Assembly (NCBI GenBank): GCA_000434015.1
Contig: HF999502.1
Location: 1-52,070, forward strand
Length of the DNA stretch: 52,070 nt
DNA from: Clostridium sp. CAG:571
GTDB lineage: Bacteria > Bacillota > Clostridia > TANB77 > CAG-508
Direction of reading: 5' to 3'
Positions 38,002 through 47,216 of the stretch are shown piece after piece (position 1 is the stretch's first letter; every line of letters begins with the position of its first letter). The position numbers and the translations under genes were made by a program. The notes under the pieces were generated by a model. It searched no databases. It was given only the letters and a program-made list of their open reading frames with translations, and was not told the DNA's origin.

Positions 38002-39411
38002 ATGGAAAGAAGAAAAAAAACTAAATTAACAGCTACACAAAGTTTAGTTTTAGGAGTTGTAGTAGTTATTTTTATAGGAGCAATAATATTAAAATTACCA
38101 ATCAGTAATAATGAAGGAAGAAGTATAAAATTTTTAGATAGCCTTTTTGTATCAACATCATGTGTTTGCGTAACAGGACTTACAACTGTTGTTCCAAGTG
38201 AGCAATTTTCAAAATTTGGACAAATAGTATTAATGTGTTTGATAGAAATTGGTGGACTTGGTTTTATGAGTTTTATAGCATTAATATTAATGTTTATGGG
38301 AAGAAAAATAAATTTATCAGATAGAATGCTTATAAAAGAATCATTAAATCAGAATAATGTTGGTGGATTAATAAAATTAATAAAGAAAATTTTTTTATAT
38401 ACAATAACATTTCAAATTGTTGGAATGTTATTACTTTCTATAAGGTTTATACCAAAATATGGAGTAGGAGAAGGATTGTTTTATTCTGCTTTTCATTCAA
38501 TTTCAGCATTTTGTAATGCTGGAATTGATATAATAGGTAGAAATAGTTTTAGTGACTATCAATATGATATATTAATAAATGTAACTTTAATGCTATTAAT
38601 AATTATAGGAGGATTAGGATTTACAGTTTGGGATGACATTTTTAATACAGTAAAAGAGAGAATAAACAAAAATAGTGGTATATGGAGAAATTTAACAATA
38701 CATACTAAAATAGTTTTAATAACAACAATTACTCTTTTAATTAGTGGAACAATTTTAACATTTACATTTGAAAAGAATAATGTACATATTATGAAAAGTG
38801 ATAGTGTATCACAAAAAATATTAAAATCGGCATTTTATTCTACAACATTAAGAACTGCTGGAATAACAACAACTAATCCGGATAAGTTAACAACTGCAAC
38901 TAAATTTATATCTGTAATATATATGTTTATTGGAGGTTCACCTGCAAGTACAACAGGAGGAATAAAAAATGTTACATTTGCTATAATTATACTAATGGTT
39001 ATTAGTTTTATAAAAGGAAATGATAGTACAATTGTCTTTAAAAGAGAGATACCTTTTAAAATAATAAAAAGAGCTATAGCAGTTGTTACAATTAGTATAT
39101 GTATAGTAGCAACTGCAATAATATTACTAACTGTAACAGAGCAGTTATATTTAGAGCAAAATTATAATATGATATCAGAAAATATCGATTTTATAGGCAT
39201 TATATATGAGGCGTTTTCAGCTTTTGGAACTGTTGGAATAAGTCTTGGGGTTACAAGAAAGCTTAGTTTATTTGGAAAAATAATTATAATGATTTTAATG
39301 TTTATTGGAAGATTGGGACCAATCACATTATCTTTTGCTTTGTTTTCTAAATATAACAAAAAAAGAAAAAGTTCAATTAAATATCCACAATGTGATTTAT
39401 TAGTAGGGTAA
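38002..39411 (+). CDS. ktrB: Potassium transporter membrane subunit KtrB
   Basis: Trk/Ktr-type ion-translocating subunit, 469 residues, with GAGGGAG before ATG 38002. Four pore-loop repeats are visible near T-S-C-V-C-V-T-G-L, S-A-F-C-N-A-G, L-R-T-A-G-I and S-A-F-G-T-V-G; the glycines at the ends form the selectivity filter. The cytosolic regulator KtrA is encoded 15 bases downstream. Together they import K+ (often Na+-coupled), controlled by nucleotide binding to KtrA. Confidence 0.95.
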   Translation: MERRKKTKLTATQSLVLGVVVVIFIGAIILKLPISNNEGRSIKFLDSLFVSTSCVCVTGLTTVVPSEQFSKFGQIVLMCLIEIGGLGFMSFIALILMFMGRKINLSDRMLIKESLNQNNVGGLIKLIKKIFLYTITFQIVGMLLLSIRFIPKYGVGEGLFYSAFHSISAFCNAGIDIIGRNSFSDYQYDILINVTLMLLIIIGGLGFTVWDDIFNTVKERINKNSGIWRNLTIHTKIVLITTITLLISGTILTFTFEKNNVHIMKSDSVSQKILKSAFYSTTLRTAGITTTNPDKLTTATKFISVIYMFIGGSPASTTGGIKNVTFAIIILMVISFIKGNDSTIVFKREIPFKIIKRAIAVVTISICIVATAIILLTVTEQLYLEQNYNMISENIDFIGIIYEAFSAFGTVGISLGVTRKLSLFGKIIIMILMFIGRLGPITLSFALFSKYNKKRKSSIKYPQCDLLVG

Positions 39412-39426
39412 AAGAAAGGAAGAAAA

Positions 39427-40062
39427 ATGAAAAAATTAAATATATTAGTATTAGGATTAAAAACATTTGGAAAAAGCATAGTAAAACAATTAAATGAATA
39501 TAATTGTGAGGTTTTGGCAATAGATAAAGACATGGATAGAGTAGAAGAGATTTCTGAGTATGCAACAGAAGCTGTTCAAATAGATATTAGAGATACACTC
39601 GAATTAAAAAAATTATCATTAAATAATTTTGATGTGGCAGTTGTTACTGTTGATGATTTGGGAGTTAGTATAATGGCAACTATGATTTTTGAAGAGGCTG
39701 GAATTCAAAAAATTATTGTAAAATCTACAAGTGATATACATAAAAAAATATTAGAAAAAATGGGCGTGAAATTTATTGTTTCTCCAGATAAAGAAATGGG
39801 AATAAAGCTTGCTAAAAGCATAATGGATATTAATATTATAGATAGTATTAATGCATCTAATGACTATGATATTGCTGAAGTAGATGTAAGAAACAAATGG
39901 GTAGGAAAGACTTTAGAAAGATTAGATTTTAGAAGTAAATATGGAATGAATGTAATTGGCGTAAAAAAGACTAATGGTGAAATGAAAATATCTCCAGAAA
40001 AGGAATATGAAATAGAAGAGGGCGATCGTTTAATAGTTATAGAAAATAAAAATTCAAAATAG
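39427..40062 (+). CDS. ktrA: Potassium channel regulatory subunit KtrA
   Basis: A 211-residue RCK protein that forms a ring gating KtrB. AGGAAG precedes ATG 39427. RCK_N: the Rossmann start L-N-I-L-V-L-G-L-K-T-F-G-K-S-I with a somewhat loosened glycine motif, then an acidic residue in LAIDKD that would bind the nucleotide ribose. RCK_C from about residue 140 to the end, closing with E-G-D-R-L-I-V-I-E. Normal length. Confidence 0.94.
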   Translation: MKKLNILVLGLKTFGKSIVKQLNEYNCEVLAIDKDMDRVEEISEYATEAVQIDIRDTLELKKLSLNNFDVAVVTVDDLGVSIMATMIFEEAGIQKIIVKSTSDIHKKILEKMGVKFIVSPDKEMGIKLAKSIMDINIIDSINASNDYDIAEVDVRNKWVGKTLERLDFRSKYGMNVIGVKKTNGEMKISPEKEYEIEEGDRLIVIENKNSK

Positions 40063-40209
40063 TTTAATAATTAATTTGTTGAATAATATGGAAATAAATG
40101 TTATAGTAAATTTAATTGTTAATAAAATAAATATCAATAAAATTAAATATATTTTAGATAAATATTATATAATATAGCACAAGATGAAAATGTAAAGGAA
40201 GTGAAAAAT

Positions 40210-41103
40210 TTGAAAAAAATAATAAATTTTGTTTTTATATTTATTATCATGGTAATATTAGTTACTTTAACTGGGTGTACTAACAGCAAAAAAGATAATT
40301 CGAATTATAAAATTGTTACATCATTTTATCCAATATATATTATGGCATTAAATATAGTAGATGGAGCCAATAATGTAGAAGTTTCAAATATGGCAGATGC
40401 CAACACGGGATGTGTTCACAATTATACTCTTCAAACAGCAGATCTAAAAAAGGTAGAAAATGCCAATTTATTTATACAAAATGGTTTAGAAATAGAAAAT
40501 TTTATGGATAAATTAGTTAATTCATTTTCAAAATTAAATGTAGTTAATTCAAGTGAAGGAATAGAAAATGTTATACAAGATGAAGATGAAATAAATGGTC
40601 ATACATGGACAAGTATAAATAATTATATTAAGCAGCTTGAAAATATAAAAAATAAATTAAAAGAAGAAAACCCAGAAAATGCTGAAATATATGAAAAAAA
40701 CACAAATGATTATATAGAAAAATTAAATAATCTAAAAGAAGAATATGATAAAGAACTTAAAGAGCTAAATGGAGCAAAAGCATTATCACTTAATGAAGCT
40801 TTTTCTTATATAGAAAGAGACGTAGGATTAGATACAATAGAAATACATACAGACCATGAAGAAAGTACAATTTCAGCCGATAAACTAAAAGAAATAATAG
40901 AAAAAATGAAAGATGAAAATATAAAAATAATTATTATAGATAAAGACGATAATGAAAGAAATGCACAGACTATAGCAAAAGAAACTAATAGCAAAATATA
41001 TAAATTAGATTCTTGCTTAAAAGGAGATATGGATAAAGAATCTTATGTAAGAGCAATGAAAGAAAATTTAAATGTATTTAAGAAGATGATAGAAAATAAA
41101 TAA
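40210..41103 (+). CDS. Metal ABC transporter solute-binding lipoprotein (ZnuA/AdcA type)
   Basis: Captures Zn2+ (or Mn2+) outside the cell for the importer encoded next. I prefer TTG 40210, 9 bases after AAAGGAA; GTG 40201 would touch that site. The signal peptide ends in the lipobox LTGC (Cys23). Metal ligands are probably the histidines in CVHNYTL, in NGHTW and in EIHTDHEE, in the usual order for the cluster A-I family. There is a long helix (about 140-185) but no His-rich loop. 297 residues. Zinc is favoured over manganese from overall similarity, not proven. Confidence 0.88.
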   Translation: MKKIINFVFIFIIMVILVTLTGCTNSKKDNSNYKIVTSFYPIYIMALNIVDGANNVEVSNMADANTGCVHNYTLQTADLKKVENANLFIQNGLEIENFMDKLVNSFSKLNVVNSSEGIENVIQDEDEINGHTWTSINNYIKQLENIKNKLKEENPENAEIYEKNTNDYIEKLNNLKEEYDKELKELNGAKALSLNEAFSYIERDVGLDTIEIHTDHEESTISADKLKEIIEKMKDENIKIIIIDKDDNERNAQTIAKETNSKIYKLDSCLKGDMDKESYVRAMKENLNVFKKMIENK

Positions 41104-41119
41104 ATTTTAGGTGATGTAT

Positions 41120-41857
41120 ATGGAAAAAGAAAAAAAATGTGGACTTCATTGTACAAAAATAAATAATATTGGTGTAACAATAGGAAAACAAGTGATTTTA
41201 AAAAATGTAAATATTCATATTCATTGTGGGGAATTAACAGTAATAATAGGAAAAAATGGAGCTGGAAAAAGTACTCTATTAAAGGCAATATTAGGAGAAA
41301 TTCCTCATACTGGAGAAATTACTTTTCTAGATATGAAAGAAAATAGTAAGAAAAAAATAAAGATAGGATATGTTCCACAGAGTATAAATGTAGAAAGACA
41401 TATGCCAACAACTGTTTATGATATGTTTGCATCTTATATATCTGATGTTCCAGTATGTTTTAAAAAAGATAAAAAAATATATGATGAAATAAAAGAACAT
41501 TTAAAATTATTTGGGGCAGAAAAATTAATAGACAAAGGAATTGGTAATCTATCAGGTGGAGAGTTGCAAAGAGTATTACTTGCAATTGCGACAAAACCAT
41601 TACCAAATTTATTAATATTAGACGAACCTGTGTCTGGTATCGATGTAAATGGAATAAAAGATTTCTACGAAATAATAAATAGATTGAAAACAAAATATGA
41701 TATGTCGATTATACTAGTATCACATGATTTAGAATTAGTTAGAAAGTATGCAGATAAAGTAATATTATTAGATAAAGAAATTTTAAAAGAGGGAACTCCA
41801 GAAAATGTATTTAATAGTTTTGAATTTAAAAAACGTTTTGGAGAAATTGTTTCATAA
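41120..41857 (+). CDS. Metal ABC transporter ATPase (ZnuC type)
   Basis: A 245-residue ATPase driving the metal importer. ATG 41120 is best placed behind TTAGGTGA; upstream GTG 41111 and ATG 41114 overlap the site. Walker A GKNGAGKST, signature LSGGELQRV, Walker B LLILDEPVSGID and the switch histidine in VSHDLELV are intact. The short N-terminal extension contains C-G-L-H-C, which might bind metal. It lies 16 bases after the binding-protein gene. Confidence 0.92.
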   Translation: MEKEKKCGLHCTKINNIGVTIGKQVILKNVNIHIHCGELTVIIGKNGAGKSTLLKAILGEIPHTGEITFLDMKENSKKKIKIGYVPQSINVERHMPTTVYDMFASYISDVPVCFKKDKKIYDEIKEHLKLFGAEKLIDKGIGNLSGGELQRVLLAIATKPLPNLLILDEPVSGIDVNGIKDFYEIINRLKTKYDMSIILVSHDLELVRKYADKVILLDKEILKEGTPENVFNSFEFKKRFGEIVS

Positions 41858-41927
41858 ATCTAAATGCAATAAAAAATTCTTAAGAAAAATTTATAATAAA
41901 AATAAATAAAATAAAAGAGGGAGAAAT

Positions 41928-42770
41928 ATGGAAATAGTATATAATATATTAGAAACAATAATACCATTTGATTTTATAGATTATGCTTTTATGAAAAATG
42001 CTTTATTAGCAGTATTACTAATATCACCGATTTTTGCAATTTTAGGAACAATGGTTGTAAATAATAAAATGGCTTTTTTTTCTGATGCTTTAGGCCATTC
42101 TGCTCTAACAGGTATTGCAATTGGTATGCTTTTTGGAGTGGCGAATATTAATATATCAATGATTATATTTGCAGTAGTATTTGCTGTTTTATTAAACTAT
42201 GTAAAACATAAAACGGCATATGGAGCAGATACAATAATTAGTGTGTTTTCATCTATTGCAATTGCATTAGGTCTTGCATTACTTGCACAAAGTGGAAACT
42301 TTACTAAATATTCTAGTTATTTGGTGGGAGATATATTAAGCATTACAACAAATGAGATATTTTATTTAGCTATTGCTTTTATATTAACAATTCTTTTTTG
42401 GAAATTCTTTTTTAATAAATTAAATTGCATAAGTATAAATGCAAGTTTGGCGAAAAGCAAAGGAATAAATGTAAGATTAATTGATAATATTTTTGTTGTA
42501 TTAATAGCTATTATTGTAATGATTTCTATAAGATGGATAGGAATACTTTTAATAAATTCGCTTCTTATCTTACCTGCAGCATCTAGCAGAAATATTTCTA
42601 AAAATATGAGAACATATCATCTTTTTGCAATTGTGTTTTCAATGTTTTCTGGAATTTTAGGGCTTGTTTTATCGTATTACTATAATATACCAACAGGTCC
42701 TATGATAGTAATAATTTCTGGAATAATATATTTTATTACATTTGCAATTAAAGGAAAAGTGAAAGAATAA
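41928..42770 (+). CDS. Metal ABC transporter permease (ZnuB type)
   Basis: A 280-residue ABC-3 family permease with about eight membrane helices; AGAGGGAG precedes ATG 41928. Typical motifs are the early FMKNALLAV, F-F-S-D-A-L-G-H-S-A-L-T-G, and the late L-L-I-L-P-A-A-S-S-R. Third gene of the importer; a terminator follows. Confidence 0.93.
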   Translation: MEIVYNILETIIPFDFIDYAFMKNALLAVLLISPIFAILGTMVVNNKMAFFSDALGHSALTGIAIGMLFGVANINISMIIFAVVFAVLLNYVKHKTAYGADTIISVFSSIAIALGLALLAQSGNFTKYSSYLVGDILSITTNEIFYLAIAFILTILFWKFFFNKLNCISINASLAKSKGINVRLIDNIFVVLIAIIVMISIRWIGILLINSLLILPAASSRNISKNMRTYHLFAIVFSMFSGILGLVLSYYYNIPTGPMIVIISGIIYFITFAIKGKVKE

Positions 42771-42786
42771 ATTAGAAGAAATTAAA

Positions 42787-42837
42787 AATAACAATATAAG
42801 TAAGAGATTATCTTTTTACTATATTGTTATTATTTTT
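42787..42837 (+). terminator. Terminator of the metal-importer operon
   Basis: AATAACAATATA (42787-42798) pairs perfectly with TATATTGTTATT (42820-42831), followed by TTTTA; the interior also pairs partly. Confidence 0.85.
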
Positions 42838-42848
42838 ATAATAAATAA

Positions 42849-42877
42849 TTGAAAAAAATATAATATAGTCATATACT
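42849..42877 (+). promoter_or_regulatory. Putative promoter of the CPBP protease gene
   Basis: TTGAAA (42849-42854), a 17-base spacer and TATACT (42872-42877), 23 bases before the start codon. Confidence 0.6.
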
Positions 42878-42900
42878 CTTAATAGAGGGGGAGTTGAGGT

Positions 42901-43929
42901 TTGAAAAAAGAAAATAAACAGATTTTAATTATAGTATTAAATTTATTAGCAATTATAGGAAATATATTTTCAGCTTTTATATTACTTATTATTAAATTCT
43001 TAGCACCGTATTTTAATGAATTAGAAGAAATGAGTGCTAATAATCAGATAGGTATATTATCACAGATGATAATTATAAGTGTATGTATTATACTAAGTAT
43101 ACTGAATATTATATTTAGTAAAGATGTAAATAAAAATAAAGAAAAAATATTGCTATGTACAACAACATCAATAATGTTTGGAACAATATATAACATAATA
43201 ATTGGTTTTATTAATATTATTATTTTATTAATAAAAAGTAAAGATGAAGTAAAAGAAGAAGAGTTACCAAAATTAGAAAAAATAGAAGTTAAAACTAGTG
43301 AAAGAATAATGTATGCAATTTTATTTGTTGGAATATTTATAGTATCATATACATCTTTAGTTACCAATATTATAAAAGATTGGAATGTATGGATAAAAGT
43401 AATAATTATATATTTATTACAAATATTATGTTTAACAATACCATTTAGAAAAAATTTGAAAAGAGATATAAAAGCTTTTTCATTAAATAAAAAACGATAT
43501 TTTAAGGAAATTGCAAAAACTATTTCATTAATAATAATATGTTACATACCTATTGCAATAATTTTAAAGCTAATAATAGGAGAATCAAGTAATCAAGAAG
43601 CAATAAAAGATTTACCTATTTGGCTAACTTTTATTTTATCAATAATAATTGCACCAATTTGTGAAGAAATCATGTTTAGAGGATTTTTAAGAAAAGTTTT
43701 AAAAAATGATATAATATTTATTATTTTTAGTGCATTAATCTTCGGAATTACACATTGTTTATATATTGAAGAAAATTGGATAATGTATTTACATATAATT
43801 CCATATGCAATATTGGGAGCTGGGTTTGCTAAAATTTATACAAAAACAGATAACATTTTTACAGATATGAGTGTTCATTTTTGTTGGAATATGCTTGCTT
43901 TTATATCCATGATATTATTAAAAACGTAA
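42901..43929 (+). CDS. CPBP-family intramembrane metalloprotease (CAAX-type)
   Basis: A 342-residue membrane protein with eight or so helices. TTG 42901 follows AGGGGGAG at 7 bases. The C-terminal CPBP domain has E-E-I-M-F-R-G-F-L (the EExxxR motif, about 260) and FGITH (about 285), plus a third histidine region near V-H-F-C-W-N. Family members act in prenyl-protein or bacteriocin-related processing and self-protection; no bacteriocin gene is near. The N-terminal 110 residues are extra membrane segments. Confidence 0.88.
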   Translation: MKKENKQILIIVLNLLAIIGNIFSAFILLIIKFLAPYFNELEEMSANNQIGILSQMIIISVCIILSILNIIFSKDVNKNKEKILLCTTTSIMFGTIYNIIIGFINIIILLIKSKDEVKEEELPKLEKIEVKTSERIMYAILFVGIFIVSYTSLVTNIIKDWNVWIKVIIIYLLQILCLTIPFRKNLKRDIKAFSLNKKRYFKEIAKTISLIIICYIPIAIILKLIIGESSNQEAIKDLPIWLTFILSIIIAPICEEIMFRGFLRKVLKNDIIFIIFSALIFGITHCLYIEENWIMYLHIIPYAILGAGFAKIYTKTDNIFTDMSVHFCWNMLAFISMILLKT

Positions 43930-43973
43930 AAATTATTGTTAAACAAAAATTTTTACACAATAAAAGAAAAATA

Positions 43974-44008
43974 AAAAAGAATATTAGGAAATTCCTAATA
44001 TTCTTTTT
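43974..44008. terminator. Bidirectional terminator overlapping the pflA stop
   Basis: AAAAAGAATATTAGGA (43974-43989) and TCCTAATATTCTTTTT (43993-44008) form a perfect 16-bp stem with a 3-base loop, with A/T tracts on both sides. It covers the last codons of pflA and serves the convergent CPBP gene. Confidence 0.92.
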
Positions 44009-44706
44009 GCATATTCAATATCATTATTATTTGCAACACGTATATTTTCTAATTCATATTTAAGACCAAGTTTTATCCATTTAGATTTACCTAAATCATG
44101 ATATGGTAGAAGCTCTATTTTTTCTACATTAGTAAGAGTGGATAAAAAGTCTTTTAAAGCTAATAAATCTTCGGTTCTATCTGTAATAGTTGGTACTATT
44201 ACTTGTCTAATCCAAGTAGGTTTATTTATACTACTTAAATATTTAGCAAAAACAAGTTCTTTTTTATTAGAAAGTCCTGTAAGTTTTTTACAAATTTCAT
44301 CATTAATGCATTTAATATCTAATAAAAATAAATCTGTTAAATCAATTAATTTTTTCATATCATCAGTTAAATCAACATTACCAGAAGTGTCAATTGCAGT
44401 ATGAATATTTTCTTTTTTTAAAAGAGTAAATAATTCTATCAAGAATTTATATTGCAAAAGGGGTTCGCCACCACTTACAGTAACTCCACCACCAGATGCT
44501 AAAAAATAGTTTTTATATTTTAATATTTTATTTAGTAATTCTTCAGCAGAATATTGATTACCTGCATTAATTTCCCAAGTATCACGATTTTGGCAATATT
44601 TACATTGTAAAGAACAGCCTTGCATAAAAATAACGAATCGTATTCCTGGACCATCAACAGCACCAAAAGTTTCAAATGAATGAACTCTTCCTATTAAATT
44701 TGACAT
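43984..44706 (-). CDS. pflA: Pyruvate formate-lyase activating enzyme
   Basis: Radical SAM enzyme that installs the glycyl radical in PflB. 240 residues; AGGAGG precedes the ATG at 44706. The cluster motif C-S-L-Q-C-K-Y-C (Cys31, 35, 38) follows FETFGAVDGPGIRFV; SGGGVTVSGGEPL is the SAM-binding GGE motif. It lies 81 bases after pflB on the same strand, separated by a strong hairpin. Confidence 0.97.
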   Translation of the reverse strand: MSNLIGRVHSFETFGAVDGPGIRFVIFMQGCSLQCKYCQNRDTWEINAGNQYSAEELLNKILKYKNYFLASGGGVTVSGGEPLLQYKFLIELFTLLKKENIHTAIDTSGNVDLTDDMKKLIDLTDLFLLDIKCINDEICKKLTGLSNKKELVFAKYLSSINKPTWIRQVIVPTITDRTEDLLALKDFLSTLTNVEKIELLPYHDLGKSKWIKLGLKYELENIRVANNNDIEYAKRILGIS

Positions 44707-44730
44707 AAAGTAGTCCTCCTATTAATAAAT

Positions 44731-44761
44731 GTGAACAAATGAGAAATCTCAATTTGTTCAC
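44731..44761 (-). promoter_or_regulatory. Hairpin between pflB and pflA
   Basis: GTGAACAAAT (44731-44740) pairs with ATTTGTTCAC (44752-44761), and GAGA/TCTC extend the stem with one bulged base. With no T run following on the minus strand it may be an mRNA processing or attenuation element, or a regulator site. Confidence 0.6.
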
Positions 44762-44787
44762 GTACAAGTTTATAATATGAAATTTGC

Positions 44788-47025
44788 TTAAATTCTTTCA
44801 TGAATAGTTCTATGAATAACATCCAATTGTTGTTCTCTTGTTAATTTTGTAAAGTGAACAGCATAACCAGAAACACGTATTGTAAGTTGAGGGTATTTTT
44901 CTGGGTGTTCCATAGCATCTTCTAATAATTCTCTATTAAATACATTTACATTTATATGATGACCAGTTTGCATGAAATATCCATCTAGCATACTTACTAA
45001 GTTTTTAACTTTTGTATCATCTTCTTTTCCAAGAGTATTAGGTGTAATTGCAAATGTAAATGATATACCGTCAGAAGCATACTCAAATGGAAGTTTTGCT
45101 ATTGTATTCATTACTGCTAAAGCACCATTAATATCTCTTCCATGAAGAGGATTTGCTCCAGGTCCAAATGGTTCACCAGCTCTTCTTCCATCTGGTGTAT
45201 TTCCAGTTGCTTTTCCATATACTACATTTGATGTTATTGTTAAAACAGATAATGTAGGTGTAGCACCTCTATAAATTTGATGTTTTTCTAATTTACGCAT
45301 AAATGTTTTTACAAGTTCTACAGCTATATCATCAACTTTATCATCGTCATTTCCGTATCTTGGAAAATCTCCTTCAACTTTATAATCTACAGCTAAACCT
45401 TGATTATTTCTGATTACTTTTACTTTAGCATATTTAATTGCAGATAAAGAATCAGCAACAACTGATAGTCCAGCAATTCCACAAGCCATTGTACGATAAA
45501 TTTCTCTATCATGAAGAGCAAATTCTAAAGCTTCATAAGAATATTTATCATGCATGTAATGAATAGCATTTAATGCTTTTATATAAATTTTAGCTACATA
45601 ATCCATCATTTGGTCAAATTTTTCCATTACTTCATTGTAGTCTAAATATTCTGAAGTTATTGGCTCAAACTTAGGAGCAACTTGTTTTCCAGAGTTTTCA
45701 TCTTTACCACCATTAATTGCATATAATAATGTTTTTGCAAGATTTGCTCTTGCACCAAAGAATTGCATTTGTTTTCCTATTTTCATTGGTGAAACACAAC
45801 AAGCAATTCCATAATCATCACCTAAAGTTATTCTCATTAAGTCATCGTTTTCATATTGAATTGCAGATGTATCAATAGATATTTTGGCACAGAACTTTTT
45901 AAATCCTTCAGGTAGATTTTTTGACCAAAGTACAGTTAAATTTGGTTCTGGAGCTGGGCCTAAATTAACTAAAGAATGAAGTGTTCTAAAAGAGTTTTTT
46001 GTAACTAATGTTCTACCGTCAATTCCCATACCACCAATACTTTCTGTTACCCAAACTGGATCACCACTAAATAATTCATTGTATTCTGGTGTTCTTAAGA
46101 AACGAACAAGTCTTAATTTCATTATAAAATGATCCATTAATTCTTGTGCTTGGTTTTCTGTTAATATTCCATTTTCAATATCTCTTTCAATATAAATATC
46201 TAAGAATGTTGATGTTCTACCAAGACTCATAGCTGCGCCATTTTGATCTTTTACAGCACCTAAATATCCAAAATAAAGCCATTGTATAGCTTCTTTTGCA
46301 GTTTGAGCGGGAACTGAAATATCAAATCCATATTTTGCAGCCATTTGCTTTAATGCTTGTAAAGCTTTTATTTGTTCAGAAGTTTCTTCACGGTCACGAA
46401 TTATATCAGAAGTAAATTCATCTGTATCTAATATATCTAATTCTATCTTTTTTTCTTCTATTAATTTATCTACACCATAAAGAGCAACTCTTCTGTAATC
46501 TCCAATAATTCTTCCACGACCATATCCATCAGGAAGACCTGTTAAAAGATGAGAACTTCTTGCAGCTCTTATATCAGGAGTATATACATCAAATACACCA
46601 TCATTGTGTGTTTTTCTAAAGTTATGATAAATTCTTGCTGTCTCTTCATCAACTTTTAATCCATAGCTTTCACAAGACTTTTCTACAATTCGTATACCAC
46701 CATTTGGCATAATAGCTCTTTTTAGAGGAGCATCTGTTTGAAGACCAACAATTTCTTCTAATTCTTTATCTATATATCCAGCATTATAAGCGTTAACACT
46801 TGAAGGTGTTTTGCAATCTGCATCTAAAACACCACCATTTTCTCTTTCTTTTTTATAAAGTTCAAGAACTTCATTCCATAATTTTTTTGTTTTTTCTGTT
46901 GCTGGTGTTAAAAATTTTTCATCACCAGTATATGGTTTATAATTGTTTTGAATAAAATCTCTAACATCGATTTCTTTTGTCCATTCTCCTTTTTTATTAA
47001 ATCCTTTCCATTGTTCGAAATTCAT
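44788..47025 (-). CDS. pflB: Formate C-acetyltransferase (pyruvate formate-lyase)
   Basis: Converts pyruvate and CoA to acetyl-CoA and formate in anaerobic fermentation. 745 residues, normal length, with AAGGAGG before the ATG at 47025. The catalytic adjacent cysteines are in G-I-A-C-C-V-S-P (about residue 407), and the glycyl-radical site is in R-V-S-G-Y-A-V-H, Gly720, 25 residues from the end. Three C|GG junctions inside this gene (for example Asp-Gly GAC GGT) are split between codons and do not disturb the frame. Activated by the adjacent pflA product. Confidence 0.98.
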   Translation of the reverse strand: MNFEQWKGFNKKGEWTKEIDVRDFIQNNYKPYTGDEKFLTPATEKTKKLWNEVLELYKKERENGGVLDADCKTPSSVNAYNAGYIDKELEEIVGLQTDAPLKRAIMPNGGIRIVEKSCESYGLKVDEETARIYHNFRKTHNDGVFDVYTPDIRAARSSHLLTGLPDGYGRGRIIGDYRRVALYGVDKLIEEKKIELDILDTDEFTSDIIRDREETSEQIKALQALKQMAAKYGFDISVPAQTAKEAIQWLYFGYLGAVKDQNGAAMSLGRTSTFLDIYIERDIENGILTENQAQELMDHFIMKLRLVRFLRTPEYNELFSGDPVWVTESIGGMGIDGRTLVTKNSFRTLHSLVNLGPAPEPNLTVLWSKNLPEGFKKFCAKISIDTSAIQYENDDLMRITLGDDYGIACCVSPMKIGKQMQFFGARANLAKTLLYAINGGKDENSGKQVAPKFEPITSEYLDYNEVMEKFDQMMDYVAKIYIKALNAIHYMHDKYSYEALEFALHDREIYRTMACGIAGLSVVADSLSAIKYAKVKVIRNNQGLAVDYKVEGDFPRYGNDDDKVDDIAVELVKTFMRKLEKHQIYRGATPTLSVLTITSNVVYGKATGNTPDGRRAGEPFGPGANPLHGRDINGALAVMNTIAKLPFEYASDGISFTFAITPNTLGKEDDTKVKNLVSMLDGYFMQTGHHINVNVFNRELLEDAMEHPEKYPQLTIRVSGYAVHFTKLTREQQLDVIHRTIHERI

Positions 47026-47134
47026 ATAAAAACCTCCTTATATATGTATATTTTGCTCAATATATTAAAAAATATATAATATACTATTAATTTCGCCTTG
47101 GATAATAATAACATATAGAAAAAAAATTATCAAT

Positions 47135-47183
47135 AAAAAGAAAAAAGAAAAAAAATAACGCCAGATGAATAAAACATCTGACG
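47135..47183 (-). terminator. Terminator of the C39-like gene
   Basis: On the minus strand CGTCAGATG (from 47183) pairs with CATCTGGCG (to 47159) with one mismatch, followed by a long T-rich tract (A-rich on the plus strand, 47135-47157). Confidence 0.75.
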
Positions 47184-47191
47184 GCCTAAAG

Positions 47192-47204
47192 CTATAGGCA
47201 AGGA
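47192..47204 (+). repeat. Inverted repeat flanking the C39-like gene, left copy
   Basis: CTATAGGCAAGGA matches the reverse complement of 47850-47862 at 12 of 13 positions. The two copies bracket the foreign-looking gene. Confidence 0.45.
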
Positions 47205-47216
47205 TGAAACTTTTGA

